The notes under the pieces: generated by a model
What the model saw: the letters and a program-made list of their open reading frames with translations, nothing else
What the model was told of the DNA's origin: nothing
The model's database searches: none
Program-made: the position numbers and the translations under genes
Source of the DNA: Sesamum alatum
Lineage: Eukaryota > Streptophyta > Magnoliopsida > Lamiales > Pedaliaceae
Assembly (NCBI GenBank): GCA_034509735.1
Contig: JACGWO010000012.1
Location: forward strand, 22,225,188 to 22,289,187
Reading direction: 5' to 3'
Length of the DNA stretch: 64,000 nucleotides
Part shown: piece after piece, positions 48,721-60,240 of the stretch
Numbering within the stretch: position 1 is the first letter of the stretch
How the letters are laid out: every line of letters starts with the position of its first letter

Positions 48721-50429
48721 ATGCTCTTAACTCTCATCCTCCAGTCTTCCTCTGAACATTTGAATGAATTTGTTCATTTACGTATTTCTCAACAGTATTT
48801 TTAGGAGTGAATATAGTGACTAGTTCTTTGCGTATCCTCCAATTCTGTACAAAATATGGTATGGTTAGGACTGTGATGAATCTATGAAGCTGAGTAGAGG
48901 ATTATTTTAACTTCTTGAAAGTTGAAATACACATAGATTGGAGTTGGCAGTGTTTCTGTGCAAAAGATGGAAAGATAACTGGTAAACCTGTATTCTGTCA
49001 ATTACTAGTCTATAAAAGAAACAAAACGAGGCAAATCCTCTGCTCCTCTAGTCTTATTCCCATACATTATTACTGCCTTGAGCCAGCACTATTCAGTACA
49101 GATCTTTTATTAGAAATTAGCAAATTACATCTTGTATTGTATTTTATGTGTAAGTTTATAGATAATATGAAGTTTTATAGATGTAGTGTGTATATGTAAA
49201 TATAATACGAGATATTCTTTTTGGTTAAAGGGGGGATGATCAAAACTTCTAGCTTAAGCTTAGTTTGGTTTGAGTGAGAGGAAAGTGTTGAGTATAAAGG
49301 AGAGGAGTGTAATTTGCTTTACACAGGGGAAGCAAATGGGAGGATGACTTGAATTTGCTTTACATGTAAGAAGATTAACTTTTGTGGTATAACTGATTAG
49401 CCATTTTCTCTGTATTATGAGTTGGAGAATGGGCGAGTTATTGTGACAATTTCAAAACTCTTATGTGTTTATAAGTTAAATTTGAAGAATTCTTTATATT
49501 AAAATGAAAAAATTATATTTATGGAGATTACGATAAAACAAAGTTCTAGTAAAAAATAAAGATATAAATAAATATTTTTTTGCAGCAGGAAAATAAATAG
49601 AATAAAATCTAATCAGTAGATTGCAGGACAACATAAAATCAAAATGAGGACTCGTTATTCTTCTATTATATTATTATTATTATTATTGCACTTTGAAGTT
49701 TTTGCCCAACGCCAAGAATGTCATGTTAGCACAATGCCACCAAATCTTAAATCCTCATTAAATGGGTAAAATCTTTAAATATAATTTTTTATGATATGAT
49801 TCTAAAACAAAGATCATAAAATATCTTAAGTGAGCAAAATAAGTTAATAATTTCTAATTTAACACAAACCCAATACATTTATTTACTTCAAAGAGTATCG
49901 CTTTGTTTTATCAAAAACTTCAGCTCTCATAGTTATCCTTTTCAGATTCTATTTTATATTTTCGTAACTTAAAATTCTTACCCATTAGGTAAAATCAAAT
50001 CATCCACACTGCAATACCATGATTCACCATTTTTCTTGAATTATACATCAACTATGCAATAATATATTAGTTGATATTTCATTAATTTAAATTTGATCAC
50101 TTTTTTGAATTATATATCAACTATACAATAATATATTATAGTTGATATTTCATTAGTTTAAATTTGATGAAATCTGATATGAGTTAGAATTTGCATAACT
50201 ACTACAATTTTAGAACAGCAAAAAGAAAACTTCAAAGCAAAACCAGTGACAACTTTTCTAATATTGAAAAAGCTTTATTTCATTACAAAACTCTGTGATT
50301 GTTTACATTGATCTCAACATCTTTTGCCCAAACACAAATGAAATCATTATTTGGTAAATGCACTCAAATTACAAGAATAAAAAACAGAGTAACCACCACA
50401 AGACAATCCCCTCTTTCTGATCACACACT
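48721..50429. other. Spacer between CNOT11 and HSP70
   Basis: Presumed 3' UTRs at both ends. (TTA)n run at 49666-49686. A tandem duplication of about 69 bp at 50027-50169 (AATTATAYATCAACTATRCAATAATATATTA). No gene recognised. Confidence 0.4.
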
Positions 50430-52398
50430 TCAATCAACTTCTTCAATCTTAGGACCAGCACCAGCATTCCCAGAGCCTGCCTGGCCATAACCACCGGCTC
50501 CCGGAATGTCAGCACCGCCGCCCATCGGCCCATCTCCGGCAGCGCCCTGGTACATCTTCGAGATAATGGGATTGCACAAGTTCTCCAACTCCTTCAACTT
50601 ATCCTCAAGCTCATCAACTTCAGCCAACTGGTTCTTGTCCAGCCACTCGATCGCCTCATCGATTGCCTTCTCGATCTTCTCCTTGTCCGATGAGCTCAGC
50701 TTCGAGGCGATCTTCTCGTCCTTGATCGTGTTTCTCATGTTGTAAGCGTAGTTCTCCAATGCATTCTTGGCTTCCACCTTCTTCTTAACTGCCTCGTCCT
50801 CAGCCTTGTACCGCTCAGCCTCCTGAACCATCCTCTCGATCTCGTCCTTGCTCAGCCGTCCCTTGTCGTTCGTGATCGTGATCTTGTTCTTCACACCGGC
50901 CGTCTTGTCCTCAGCCGACACATTTAGTATGCCGTTCGCATCAATGTCGAAGCACACATTGATCTGTGGCACGCCCCGTGGTGCTGGTGGAATGCCTGTC
51001 AGCTCGAATTTTCCGAGAAGGTTGTTGTCCTTAGTCAGAGGCCTCTCCCCTTCATAGACCTGAATCAGTACTCCTGGTTGATTGTCGGAATAAGTTGAGA
51101 AGATTTGCTCTTTCTTGGTCGGAATTGTTGTGTTTCTTGGGATCAAAACCGTCATCACACCGCCGGCAGTTTCAATGCCGAGGCTCAGAGGAGTGACATC
51201 AAGCAGCAGTAAATCTTGGACCTTTTCATTGCCTTCGCCGCTCAGAATCGCTGCCTGGACGGCGGCTCCGTACGCCACGGCCTCGTCGGGGTTGATGCTC
51301 TTGCAGAGCTCCTTACCATTGAAGAAATCTTGCAACAATTGCTGCACTTTGGGGATTCTTGTCGATCCTCCGACAAGAACCACGTCATGGACCTGGCTCT
51401 TGTCGATCTTGGCATCCCTCAAACACTTCTCAACCGGCTCCATACATTTTCTGAACAAATCCATGTTCAGCTCCTCGAATCTTGCTCTTGTAATAGTTGC
51501 GTAGAAATCGATCCCCTCGTACAAGGAATCGATCTCAATTGTTTGTCTGAGTGGTGGATGATAGAGTCCTCTTCGCCCTCTCGCAGGCAGTCCTCAGCCG
51601 CCGCAGAGCCCTGGCATTGCCGCTTATGTCCTTCTTGTGCTTCCTCTTGAACTCCGCCGCGAAATGATTCACCAGACGGTTGTCAAAGTCTTCTCCGCCC
51701 AAATGGGTGTCTCCGGCGGTGGCTTTAACCTCGAAAATCCCTTCTTCGATAGTCAGCAACGAGACATCGAAAGTCCCGCCACCAAGATCAAAGATCAACA
51801 CATTCTTTTCCCCACTCCGGGAGGCTTTTTTATCCAAACCGTAGGCGATTGCTGCAGCAGTGGGCTCATTTATAATTCTCATAACATTGAGCCCAGCAAT
51901 AGCTCCGGCGTCCTTAGTCGCCTGCCGTTGAGAATCATTGAAGTAAGCCGGCACAGTGATCACAGCGTTCTTGATAGTCTGCCCAAGAAAAGCTTCCGCA
52001 ATTTCCTTCATTTTCGTCAAAACCATGGAAGAAATCTCTTCAGGGGCGAACTGCTTCTCCTCGCCCTTGTACAGGACCTGAATCATGGGCTTGTCTCCTG
52101 GTCCTGGAATAACTTTAAACGGCCAGAGCTTCATGTCGCTCTGGACAGTCGGGTCAGAGAATCGGCGGCCGATGAGACGCTTAGCGTCGAATACAGTGTT
52201 CTGTGGGTTCATTGCCACCTGATTCTTGGCGGCGTCTCCGATCAGCCGCTCGGTGTCGGTGAAGGCGACGTAGGATGGTGTCGTCCTGTTACCTTGATCA
52301 TTGGGAATGATCTCGACACGGTCGTTCTGCCAGACGCCAACGCAGCTGTACGTCGTTCCGAGATCAATGCCGATAGCCTTGCCTTCAGTCTTCGCCAT
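50430..52398 (-). CDS. HSP70: Cytosolic HSP70 chaperone with a single-base frameshift
   Basis: Start ATG at 52398-52396, stop TGA at 50432-50430, no intron. The first frame (52398-51535) holds the ATPase domain with [13 protein letters not shown] near the start, [21 protein letters not shown] and [11 protein letters not shown]. The second (from about 51524) has [14 protein letters not shown], the substrate-binding domain, the lid helices and a GPM/GGAG-rich tail ending GPKIEEVD, the cytosolic EEVD tag for TPR co-chaperones. The frames are split by one extra base in a T-run at 51542-51544 (A-run on the coding strand), just after LSSTTQT, which truncates the protein at about 287 residues inside the ATPase domain. 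Everything else is fully conserved, so either the break is very recent or the base is a sequence error. The intronless structure fits heat-inducible members. Confidence 0.93.
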
Positions 52399-52554
52399 CA
52401 GTAGCAGCAATCAAGAATTTCTCCTGAGTTCTTGAATTCGAGAAACTTGCAGTGTTCTTGTGAGCTACGTACAAATGTGCGTTTTCTGTGTGTGTGATTT
52501 TCTCTGAATTGCTTGCTTTGAATCTTGATTGATGGTTTGAAGTGGAAGGGAAAT

Positions 52555-52620
52555 GGGAATATATATATACATATACATGATTGGCGGGGTGGGTCGAGGG
52601 GGTTCGAGAGAGAACAGGTG
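52555..52620 (-). promoter_or_regulatory. HSP70 promoter: TATA box and possible heat-shock element
   Basis: On the minus strand, GTATATGTATATATATAT (about 52560-52578) is a TATA region about 165 bp before the ATG. GGTTCGAGAGAGAACAGG at 52601-52618 has TTC and GAA modules near heat-shock spacing but is imperfect. Confidence 0.4.
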
Positions 52621-52798
52621 GAGCAAATGAGGAGGAGAAGAGAAAAGAGGGATCCAGACATAACCTAGGATTTTCCAGGTCCTGTTCTGAAATGGAGAGT
52701 TCTGGAGAGCGCGGGAAAAATCTAAACTGATGTCCTGTCGGGGAATCGTCAATGGGTCGGGTCGGGCCTGGAAAATGTACGGCTTTCTTTGGTTTCAT

Positions 52799-53890
52799 TT
52801 TCTATTCGTTTTCGAGTAAGTGATAAAATAAAATCAAATATAATATTACTCAAAATATTTTTATTGGGTGTTTTGGTTCATTCGCTCAGGTATACATACA
52901 TTCATCTACAAATAAATAAATAGTATTATATACATATATATATTTATAAAACTATATAAAATAGACATGATTTAACAATTAACAGTATTTTTTGTCTCTC
53001 AATATACAACATAATACATATAAAAAAATAAATATTATTATACACATATATATATATATATACAAAAATATAAAAGAAATATGATTTGACAATGAACAGT
53101 GTTTTTTGTTTCCCAATATACAACACAATACATACAATATATTTTTTACACTATTTAAAATTAACTCCACAAACAAATCCAAACATACACTATATCTCTA
53201 ATACACACTTATTTATCTTTAATTTTCTCTCTCTATCTGCACAAAACAAAACAAAACATTTCAAAAATAAAACCGAACACAAAGTATATGTTCAATTGGC
53301 CTCACTTTATACACAGCATCTAAGAGGGATTCCCGTAAGCTTTTTTAGATTCTCACTAAGAGATTCCCATAAATTTAAGAAGGGTAGTTTTGGAAATGTT
53401 GTTGACTCCGACAAGGGCTGTCGATTCGAGTCGAACTCATTATTATTCGAGCTTATATTATTATTGAATTTTGAAAAATTATGTTTGAATTTGATTTGAT
53501 TAATAATTTAATCGAGTTTGGACGAACTCTAATTAAATTGGAAATGAGTCGAACTCGAGTAATTTGACATTTTTTAATATATTTTATTATTTTTGTATAA
53601 TATATATATATATATATATTATTGGTTATTTGTAATTGAATCAAGTTCGAGTTGAGTTTGAAATTCATCAAACAAAAAAGTGAGGTTAAGTTTGATTCTT
53701 CAAATCAACGAATCGAATTGAAACAAATTTTTACTATTTGAATTTCAAATCGTCAATTGAGTAGTTTAATTATTTTTTTAACTTTATTGATTCAGCACGT
53801 TAAGGCGTGTTTACTTTTGATATAAGGAATAAACGAATAATGGATTATAATGATCAATGCATTATTATATGATGTATGTAAAAAAAAAAT
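52799..53890. other. AT-rich spacer with a tandem duplication
   Basis: A segment of about 114 bp (TGATTTRACAATKAACAGTRTTTTTTGT, CAATATACAACA) is duplicated at 52925-53038 and 53039-53152. TA-runs lie at 53047-53062 and 53600-53620. TCGAGTTTGGACGAAC-type phrases at 53430-53690 look like another old repeat. No gene. Confidence 0.5.
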
Positions 53891-54289
53891 GCATTATTAT
53901 AGTGACAAATACTTCATCGTTGTTTGAAAATTTACAAATACCCTCATGAGGTTTGTAATTTTTAACTAAATGTCTGAAATGGACTATTTTGTTCTTAAAA
54001 TTTTTATTAAAATTATAGATAAATCAGTCGAGGCAAATTGCATTATTGCTCCTTTGTGTAAAAAACTTAAAAAAATATTTCCCTACGCATTGTAGTCCAA
54101 AAGATTTTAAAAATTAAATAAAAAATAATTTAGTGCATAAGGCATTTTGGTCAGTTCACCATAAAAATGGATGGAAATCGGTTATTTGTTAGACGATTAC
54201 AAACCTCAGAAGGATATTTGTAATTTCTCAAATAACGAGGGGTATCTATAATTATGCAAAATCTCAAAAGAGATAACTGTAATTTACCC
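53891..54289. mobile_element. Mutator-like MITE, same family as 8624-9051
   Basis: The left end is eroded (GTGACAAATACTTCATCG); the right end TGTAATTTACCC is intact at 54289. Inner motifs GGTTTGTAATTTTTAAC and GATTACAAACCTCAG match the family. Confidence 0.65.
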
Positions 54290-55320
54290 TAATTTTAATA
54301 TTATCAACAATTATATTTATTGAGTGAGAAGAACTTTTATTTTGTTAAAATAATGAGCTTCATGTTTTTACTAGTGATAATAATTTTGTAAATGTGTCAC
54401 TACCAAACTAAAATTGTGCGTCAACCCTGAGCAGTGACACGTGTGTTGTGACGATCTAGTCGATCTAGTAACAATGAATAAGTACTGTCATTATATTTGT
54501 GTTGTCATTAAATTGAAAAATGCACTTTTTGTTCCACTAGATATGTGTTGTTGCACTTTTAGTCCCGCACATTACGGGTTCAGCACTTTTCGCCCCACGG
54601 GAAGAAAAAGTGATGCACTTTTGATCACAACTCCATTTAAACCGTTAAATGAGGAATGAAAAACTACTTTTGAAAGGCTAAAAGTGGTTTTTTATGATTT
54701 GAAACCACTAGGTTTCTTGGATTGAATTATATCAAATCTTGGCGCCATTTTCATGCATCTCACTCTATAAAATGGCAATTTTCCCCACTAAATTTTTTTT
54801 TTTAAAAAAAATTAAGTTGCACTCTTGTGATAGATTAAAGAAATTGTCTCTGCAAATTTATTTTAGCGGAGTATAATCTGCAATTTTAATAATATTATTA
54901 TGAATGAAATATTAAATTATGTGATTGCAAAATTAAAATAATTTAAGAAAAAAAGCACTGCAAAATTAAAAACAAAAAACGAATTGATTGCATTAAAGCC
55001 AAAATTCATTATTTGCAATATACAGAGTGAGCCCTATTTCCCCCCCCCCCCCCCCCCCACAATTATGCACGAATATGTCAACTATGCAATTTACATCCCA
55101 AAAGAATTATCCAATGAGATCAAAAGTATAAATTTTCCTCGTTAAATTATCACTATAGATGTATCATTCATCATTTATATTAATAATTCTACATATAATT
55201 ATTTCATTGATCATAATATTATGATTAAAAAAAGGCATTTCCAGTATTTACTTTTAGTGATGATAACTAATTTATATTGTCACATTATTAGACTTTGTCC
55301 CACTTATACTAGTTCCTTAT
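54290..55320. mobile_element. Eroded CACTA MITE interrupted by another MITE
   Basis: 54290-54515 and 55143-55310 resemble the 56046-56477 element (CAGTGACACG, GATCTAGTAACAATGAATAAG, AATTATCACTATAGATGT). Between them lies 54516-55142, which starts GAAAAATGCACTTTTTG and has GCACTTTTAGTCCCGCAC phrases. TTAAATT is present on both sides of that insert. Confidence 0.5.
55040..55058 (+). repeat. Poly-C run of about 18
   Basis: A C homopolymer; its length is probably uncertain. Confidence 0.8.
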
Positions 55321-55782
55321 TTTTTTAGGACGTGGATTCCAGGAAAATTCTTGTTCGAATCAGATTTAGTCGAATCAAATCAATTATAAAGTGAGTATGG
55401 TACACTTGTTACGTAATTGGAGACTTTCTCTAGACTGTATACCAATCACATGACAAATGTATTATACTTATCATATGATTAGTTCAGATTTGACCGAGGC
55501 AGGTTCGGACTATAATTTCCCGTGGACTCCAACCTCATCATAATCCGAAGGCCTACTCAAAGTTTGGAAATGCTTAATGTCAAATATGTCCCTAAAAATT
55601 TGATTGATTGGCATTAGTGTCCTTGCAATCATATCCAAAATTTCACCTTCTGGTTCTTCCTACTTCATTGCATTAATATTCATTAATATTATCCTTTGTT
55701 ACAGTAATTAATAATTGTTGTGTTTCTTCGTCTATTAATAGGTAGTTATATATGTGATATATAATATGTGTTATTTATTTTA
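55321..55782. other. AT-rich intergenic DNA
   Basis: Contains a TGGTACACTTGTTACG..CGTGTATTATACTT-type palindromic unit (55395-55475) like those at 36365 and 36970. No gene. Confidence 0.35.
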
Positions 55783-56726
55783 TAGGGTTAATTACATCTA
55801 AACTCCCTCTAAAAATTTAAAATTACACTTTCCTCCTAGAAAATTTAAAATTACACTTACAACCCCTATGAAAATTCTCCATTTACACCTGACCTCCTTC
55901 CGTAGTTTGAACAGAAAATATTTAAATTAGCAAAACAAATTACATAAATTTATAATTTTGCCAATCACTTAACATTCTCATGTATATTTTTGTACTTATG
56001 AGAAGATAAATGTAATATATATATATATATAGAGTGAGGTTAACACACTACAAGAAAATATGATATTAATGACAAAATATCAAATAATAATTTAAAAGTT
56101 GTCACTAAAAATATATATTAAATGACAATATTTTTCATCTTGTCACTATATAATTATTAGTGACAAAAATTGTGTATCAAATTGTCACTAAATACAATAG
56201 TGACACATCTATAGTGACAACACAATATAGTGATAACAATTATTTATTGTCACTAGGTTTTCACTATACATGAGTCACTAATTGTATTTAGCGACAATTT
56301 TGTGCACATCTTTTTGTCACTAATAACAATTTTTACGAAATAATAGTAATTATTAAAATCATAAAATTCATTATTGTGACAAAATAAACATTCTTGTCAC
56401 TAAATATATATAATTAGTGACAATATTAAAATTGTCACTTAATTTTTTTGTCGCTAATCTTCTATTTTCTTGTAGTGATATTATTCCGTTTTTTCTTTAT
56501 AAGTGCAAAATTATTACATGAGAATGTTAAATAAGAGATAAAATTGAAAACTTATGTAATTGTTTCTGCTAACGTCAACATTTTTCATCCAAATTCTAAC
56601 GAAAGGGGGTCAAGTGTAAACAGAAAATTTTCAGAAGGGGGTATAAATGTAATTTCAAAACTTTTTTGGGGGAAAGTATAATTTTGTATTCTCAAAGGGG
56701 GTCTATGTGTAATTAACCCTATTTTT
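55783..56726. mobile_element. Mutator-like MITE family B, host of a nested CACTA MITE
   Basis: Starts AGGGTTAATTACATCTAAACTCC and ends GTGTAATTAACCCT. The arms pair (AAAATTACACTT with AAATGTAATTT; CATTTACACCTGACC with GTCAAGTGTAAAC). Removing 56046-56477 leaves a copy alignable to 34928-35430. Confidence 0.75.
56046..56477. mobile_element. Complete CACTA-type MITE, 432 bp
   Basis: CACTACAAGAAAATATGATATT at the left and AATCTTCTATTTTCTTGTAGTG at the right. The body is made of repeated TAGTGACAA/TTGTCACTA motifs. The flanks are ACA and ATA; the empty copy at 35161-35180 shows GGTTAATATTATT, so the target was ATA and the left copy has mutated. Confidence 0.85.
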
Positions 56727-57690
56727 TAATTATATATATAAATTGTATTGTTTAATTTCTGTAGAGTAAAAAGTACCTAAATATATATAAGATAATAAGT
56801 TAAAATAATTATTTTGATTTACATAAAATATTGATAAACAAAGATAATAGATAATGTTGGAGAAATAAAAAGATGCACAAGGAAAAAAAAAGATAACTAT
56901 CTAAAAGTAGTTATGAAAGATCATGACAAATGAAAAAACTAAAACAATTAATTAAATTAAAAATTAGAAATAAAAAATAAAAAAATGACAGACCATAATT
57001 ATGGAGTACACCAAAACGATGCTCTCCCTTAATAATAAAGTGTAAATATTATAAAATTAGGTATTGCATTATATCCCACAATTATCCTATGTAGTAAAGG
57101 GTGCATTAGCATCTTCATGTTAAGGGCATTTTTAGAAATTGTGCATTATATCCCACATTTTATACTATGTAGTCAATTGTGTATTAGCATATACATATTT
57201 TTATCGTCTTCCTACCACAAACAAGTAAATTATGGATTATTAATCATTAACTAATCCTATTCTACATTCAATCTCGATTTATTTCATTCCCTATTCATCC
57301 TATACAACAAAGTAAACGAGACCTACATAAGATTGGGTCAGATGTGACAGGTAATCGGAACCAATCATTTAAAGTAAACATGTCCTAATACGTAGGAGTT
57401 TGGCAATTAATTCAACAAATGAGGTCACGTAAACGTTCATTATTTCGATTGTATACATAAAGTTTAATGCACAACGCATCCAACTTCAAATCGAGTTGCT
57501 TCATGCGTGTCGTTTTAACAATCATAACTTCTAACAGAGCGAAACTCTTGGTCTATAACATCAACCAACAATCCTACGAAGTTGGCAAAAGTTATAACTG
57601 GTAGCAACAGCACGTACCAACTTCAGTATACGAGCAGGATCAGCAACATTAATCCCACGGCCATCTATGCAGAAGTAGCTGCAAGTGAGA
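56727..57690. other. AT-rich intergenic DNA
   Basis: TTGCATTATATCCCACA-type text occurs twice (57062 and 57140), a short direct repeat of about 80 bp. From 57420 the complexity rises toward the duplicated kinase flank. No gene recognised. Confidence 0.35.
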
Positions 57691-57699
57691 GTTCTTGCA

Positions 57700-57885
57700 T
57701 CTTCAAGAATCTGAAAAGTTAGACTCAGCTTTCTCTCTCATCAAAGTGAGACAAGAAAAGGTTAGTACAGACATGTTCATGAGCTGAGGATGTCTGAAAT
57801 TACAGGAAACTGACAGCAATGTGCTGAAGAGAGAGTCAATCTGATCTCAATGTGTGTAGAATCAAGCCTTAACTTTTCTTTTGTA
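57700..57885 (-). repeat. Duplicated copy of the kinase 3' flank
   Basis: ATCTTCAAGAATCTG, TTAGACTCAGCTTTCTCTCTCAT, AGTGAGACAAGAAAAGG, CATGTTCATGAGCTGA and AGAGTCAATCTGATCTCA match, in order, the segment at 58455-58640 with about 20% divergence. Confidence 0.7.
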
Positions 57886-58454
57886 TATGTTTGAGTTATC
57901 TGCTTGTCACTTTTTTTTATCGGGAGGAAGAAACAGTATGTTGCGATGGAATACTACAACACGTGATGAAATACTGATAGATTGAACAGGAAATGTGGAA
58001 CAGATGTCAGATGACTGTCAACCGACTCTACAAGGAATGGTATGTGGTAAGCATCACATAAGAATACCGATAACAACATGGGATTGATCGATCAATTGTT
58101 GAAGTAGAAGAAACTTGGCTCAGGGAAAAGTCTTTCATTGCAGGAGAAGGAAAAACGAAGTTTGGCAAATCAACAGAGTCGTTGTACCAAGATGAGCAGA
58201 CTATCGACAGCTCAAACACGATGATTGATTTAAACAGGGAGCTGAAAATCGGAAGATCTTGAAGTCTTTTGGATGTAATAAATTCGTAAGCAATATGAAT
58301 CGTAACGATCAGACATTTTCTTTCTGGTTTTTTCCTTAATGAGTAGGATCAGACAGAGTACTAAGTAAAATTTCTTGGTATAAATCTGCATTTGCTCAGA
58401 AGACAAATATAGCATGAATCCCACAACAGCTGATGAATAAATGCAAGGTATCTT

Positions 58455-58640
58455 CAAGAATGATGGGAGATCTAAAACATTAGACTCAACTTTCTCTCTC
58501 ATAGAAGTGAGAGAAGAAAAGGGATATATAAACATTTTCATGAATTGAAGACAACCTGAACATAGCAGAAAAATAACAGAAATGTACTAAAAAAGAATCA
58601 ATCTAATTTCAGTCTGTGTCTACTACATAAATGAGTATCT
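58455..58640 (-). repeat. Kinase-proximal copy of the duplicated flank
   Basis: Partner of 57700-57885, starting about 90 bp downstream of the kinase stop codon; likely part of its 3' UTR or 3' flank. The duplication implies a lost tandem paralogue or a local segmental duplication. Confidence 0.7.
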
Positions 58641-58730
58641 ATAGTAGTGAATTGAACCTAAACAAGAGCAAAAAACTAGGCCTATTTCTGAATACCAAAA
58701 TTGATTCCATAATGTCTCCGTAATGCTTCG

Positions 58731-59960
58731 CTAGACTCCTGCAGGAATCGTAAAACTAACTGGAAAACACCGGCTACTTTCTGATGAGGCTTGTGACGAA
58801 ATCTGCTTTGCTTTCTTGTTCGGTGGATTCAGCCCGGCTTTAATACCTTCCTCTTTCAATTCTTTTTCTTCAGAAATAGTAGATACAACTTCATCATTGG
58901 CATTGTCTTCATCATCATCAGATGGATAGTAAAACGAATCCTCATCAGAAGCGATGTCCCACTCGTTGTCGAATAAGTCAGAACTACTACATTCATCGTC
59001 ATCATCCTCTGACACCAGCAAGATCGATTCAATCTCATTCAAATCTTCAATCCCATCTGGTTCTTCAACTGCATCATCGTCGTTCAAACCCCCAACAAAC
59101 GGGTGATTCAACAGCATTTCAGCTGTCAATCTGTACATGGACTTCCACACAAAACAACGTTTCAGAAAATCCCTCGCCTCCTCTGATATCCCATCCGGAA
59201 TCTTAGGCGATTCGTGCCCTTCCCCAATCCTTCTGAGGATTTCCTCAGCATCCAACTCCTCCTTCTCATCATCCCACGGAGGCTTCCCGGTTAACATCTC
59301 AAGCACAACACAGCCAAGTGCCCAAATATCACAAGGAGGCTCCTGCACATTATCCATCACAGCCTCGGGCGACAAGTACATAGGCGTACCGCCCCAATAC
59401 GGCTCCAATTTCCTTTTCTTGCTCTGTTTCGCCCTCTTAGCCAACCCGAAATCGCCAATTTTCGCTCTGAACTCAGTGAACCCCTTACTCCTAGCATCAG
59501 GCACAAGCAAAATATTATCCGGCTTCAAATCGCAATGAACATAGCCCTTGCCATGAATATGATTCAAACCTCTCAGAATACACCTCGCAAACACCTTGGC
59601 CTCAAATTCCGGCAGCCCATCACCGCCGCCGGCTTTCTTGATCCTGTCGGCCAAGGTCCCACCAGAACCATACTCCAACAACAGATTATACACCATGGCG
59701 CCATTATCACCCATTGTAGTCTCCTCTCCAAAACACCTAATTACATCAGAACAACCCTTCACATTGCTCAAAACCTCCCTCTCCTTCTGAATCGAACCCG
59801 AAACAGAAACCTCTGCGGATTTCACAGCCATCACAGATGGAAAATAGCTGTATTTTGATCTGGGATTCTTGAGAGTTGCCAAATAAACACACCCAAAACC
59901 CCCTCTTCCAATCATTGAACCCCTAACCCATGCCACCCCATCTCCATATTCATTCACCAT
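58731..59960 (-). CDS. Protein kinase of the MAPKKK17-21 (MEKK-like) type
   Basis: An intronless frame of 409 residues from ATG at 59960. The kinase domain covers about residues 12-295: glycine loop GRGGFGCVY (18-26), MAVK with Lys47, HCDLKPDN (142-149, catalytic Asp144, Cys in place of the usual Arg of HRD), DFG at 170-172, GGTPMYLSPE activation segment, CDIWALGC, and an RLTAEMLLNHPFV end. Short single-exon kinases with HCD and this loop are typical of the plant MAPKKK17-21 group, several of which act in abscisic acid and stress signalling. The tail (about 300-375) is strikingly acidic (runs of D/E), then Lys-rich. The exact paralogue is not determined; MAPKKK20-like is my best guess. Confidence 0.9.
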   Translation of the reverse strand: MVNEYGDGVAWVRGSMIGRGGFGCVYLATLKNPRSKYSYFPSVMAVKSAEVSVSGSIQKEREVLSNVKGCSDVIRCFGEETTMGDNGAMVYNLLLEYGSGGTLADRIKKAGGGDGLPEFEAKVFARCILRGLNHIHGKGYVHCDLKPDNILLVPDARSKGFTEFRAKIGDFGLAKRAKQSKKRKLEPYWGGTPMYLSPEAVMDNVQEPPCDIWALGCVVLEMLTGKPPWDDEKEELDAEEILRRIGEGHESPKIPDGISEEARDFLKRCFVWKSMYRLTAEMLLNHPFVGGLNDDDAVEEPDGIEDLNEIESILLVSEDDDDECSSSDLFDNEWDIASDEDSFYYPSDDDEDNANDEVVSTISEEKELKEEGIKAGLNPPNKKAKQISSQASSESSRCFPVSFTIPAGV

Positions 59961-60240
59961 TCTTCTTCAACCAACTACAACAAAATTGCAGCAAAGCAAC
60001 CAACAATCACAAAATCACAACTTGAGGTCACAATTGAATTCTGAGGCAGAACGACAAGAAATTAAAAGGGCACAACTCACCCAGTTTGATGAGTTTCTTT
60101 ATTCCTATCAGGTCTTCAACAGTAAAAAAAAATTGATTTTTAGGGTTTACCACAAGAAAGAAGTGGTGAAACTGGATGGGGTTTGCTTCTTCGCGGTTTC
60201 TTATTATATGGGATTGTAAAAAGAATTTGTGAGGGCGTTC
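59961..60240 (-). promoter_or_regulatory. Upstream region of the kinase gene
   Basis: Presumed 5' UTR and proximal promoter on the minus strand. TATAATAAGAAACC (about 60198-60211, read on the minus strand) could include a TATA box. The + strand frame here is not family-like. Confidence 0.3.

Noticed and set aside
51115..51650. Further + strand frames within HSP70
   Set aside because: Codon-bias shadows of the real gene on the opposite strand.
51637..52404. A 255-residue open frame on the + strand across the HSP70 5' half
   Set aside because: It is the mirror of a strongly conserved, GC-rich HSP70 frame. Antisense frames of HSP70 are a well-known artefact, and no protein family features are seen.
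52385..52798. Minus-strand frames of 87-137 residues upstream of HSP70
   Set aside because: They overlap the HSP70 leader and TATA region; composition is promoter-like and no family is evident.
53086..53499. 137-residue + frame
   Set aside because: It spans a tandem duplication and AT-rich low-complexity DNA; amino-acid composition is biased and no family fits.
59137..59858. + strand frames of 107-133 residues within the kinase gene
   Set aside because: Opposite strand of a complete kinase domain; no independent motifs.
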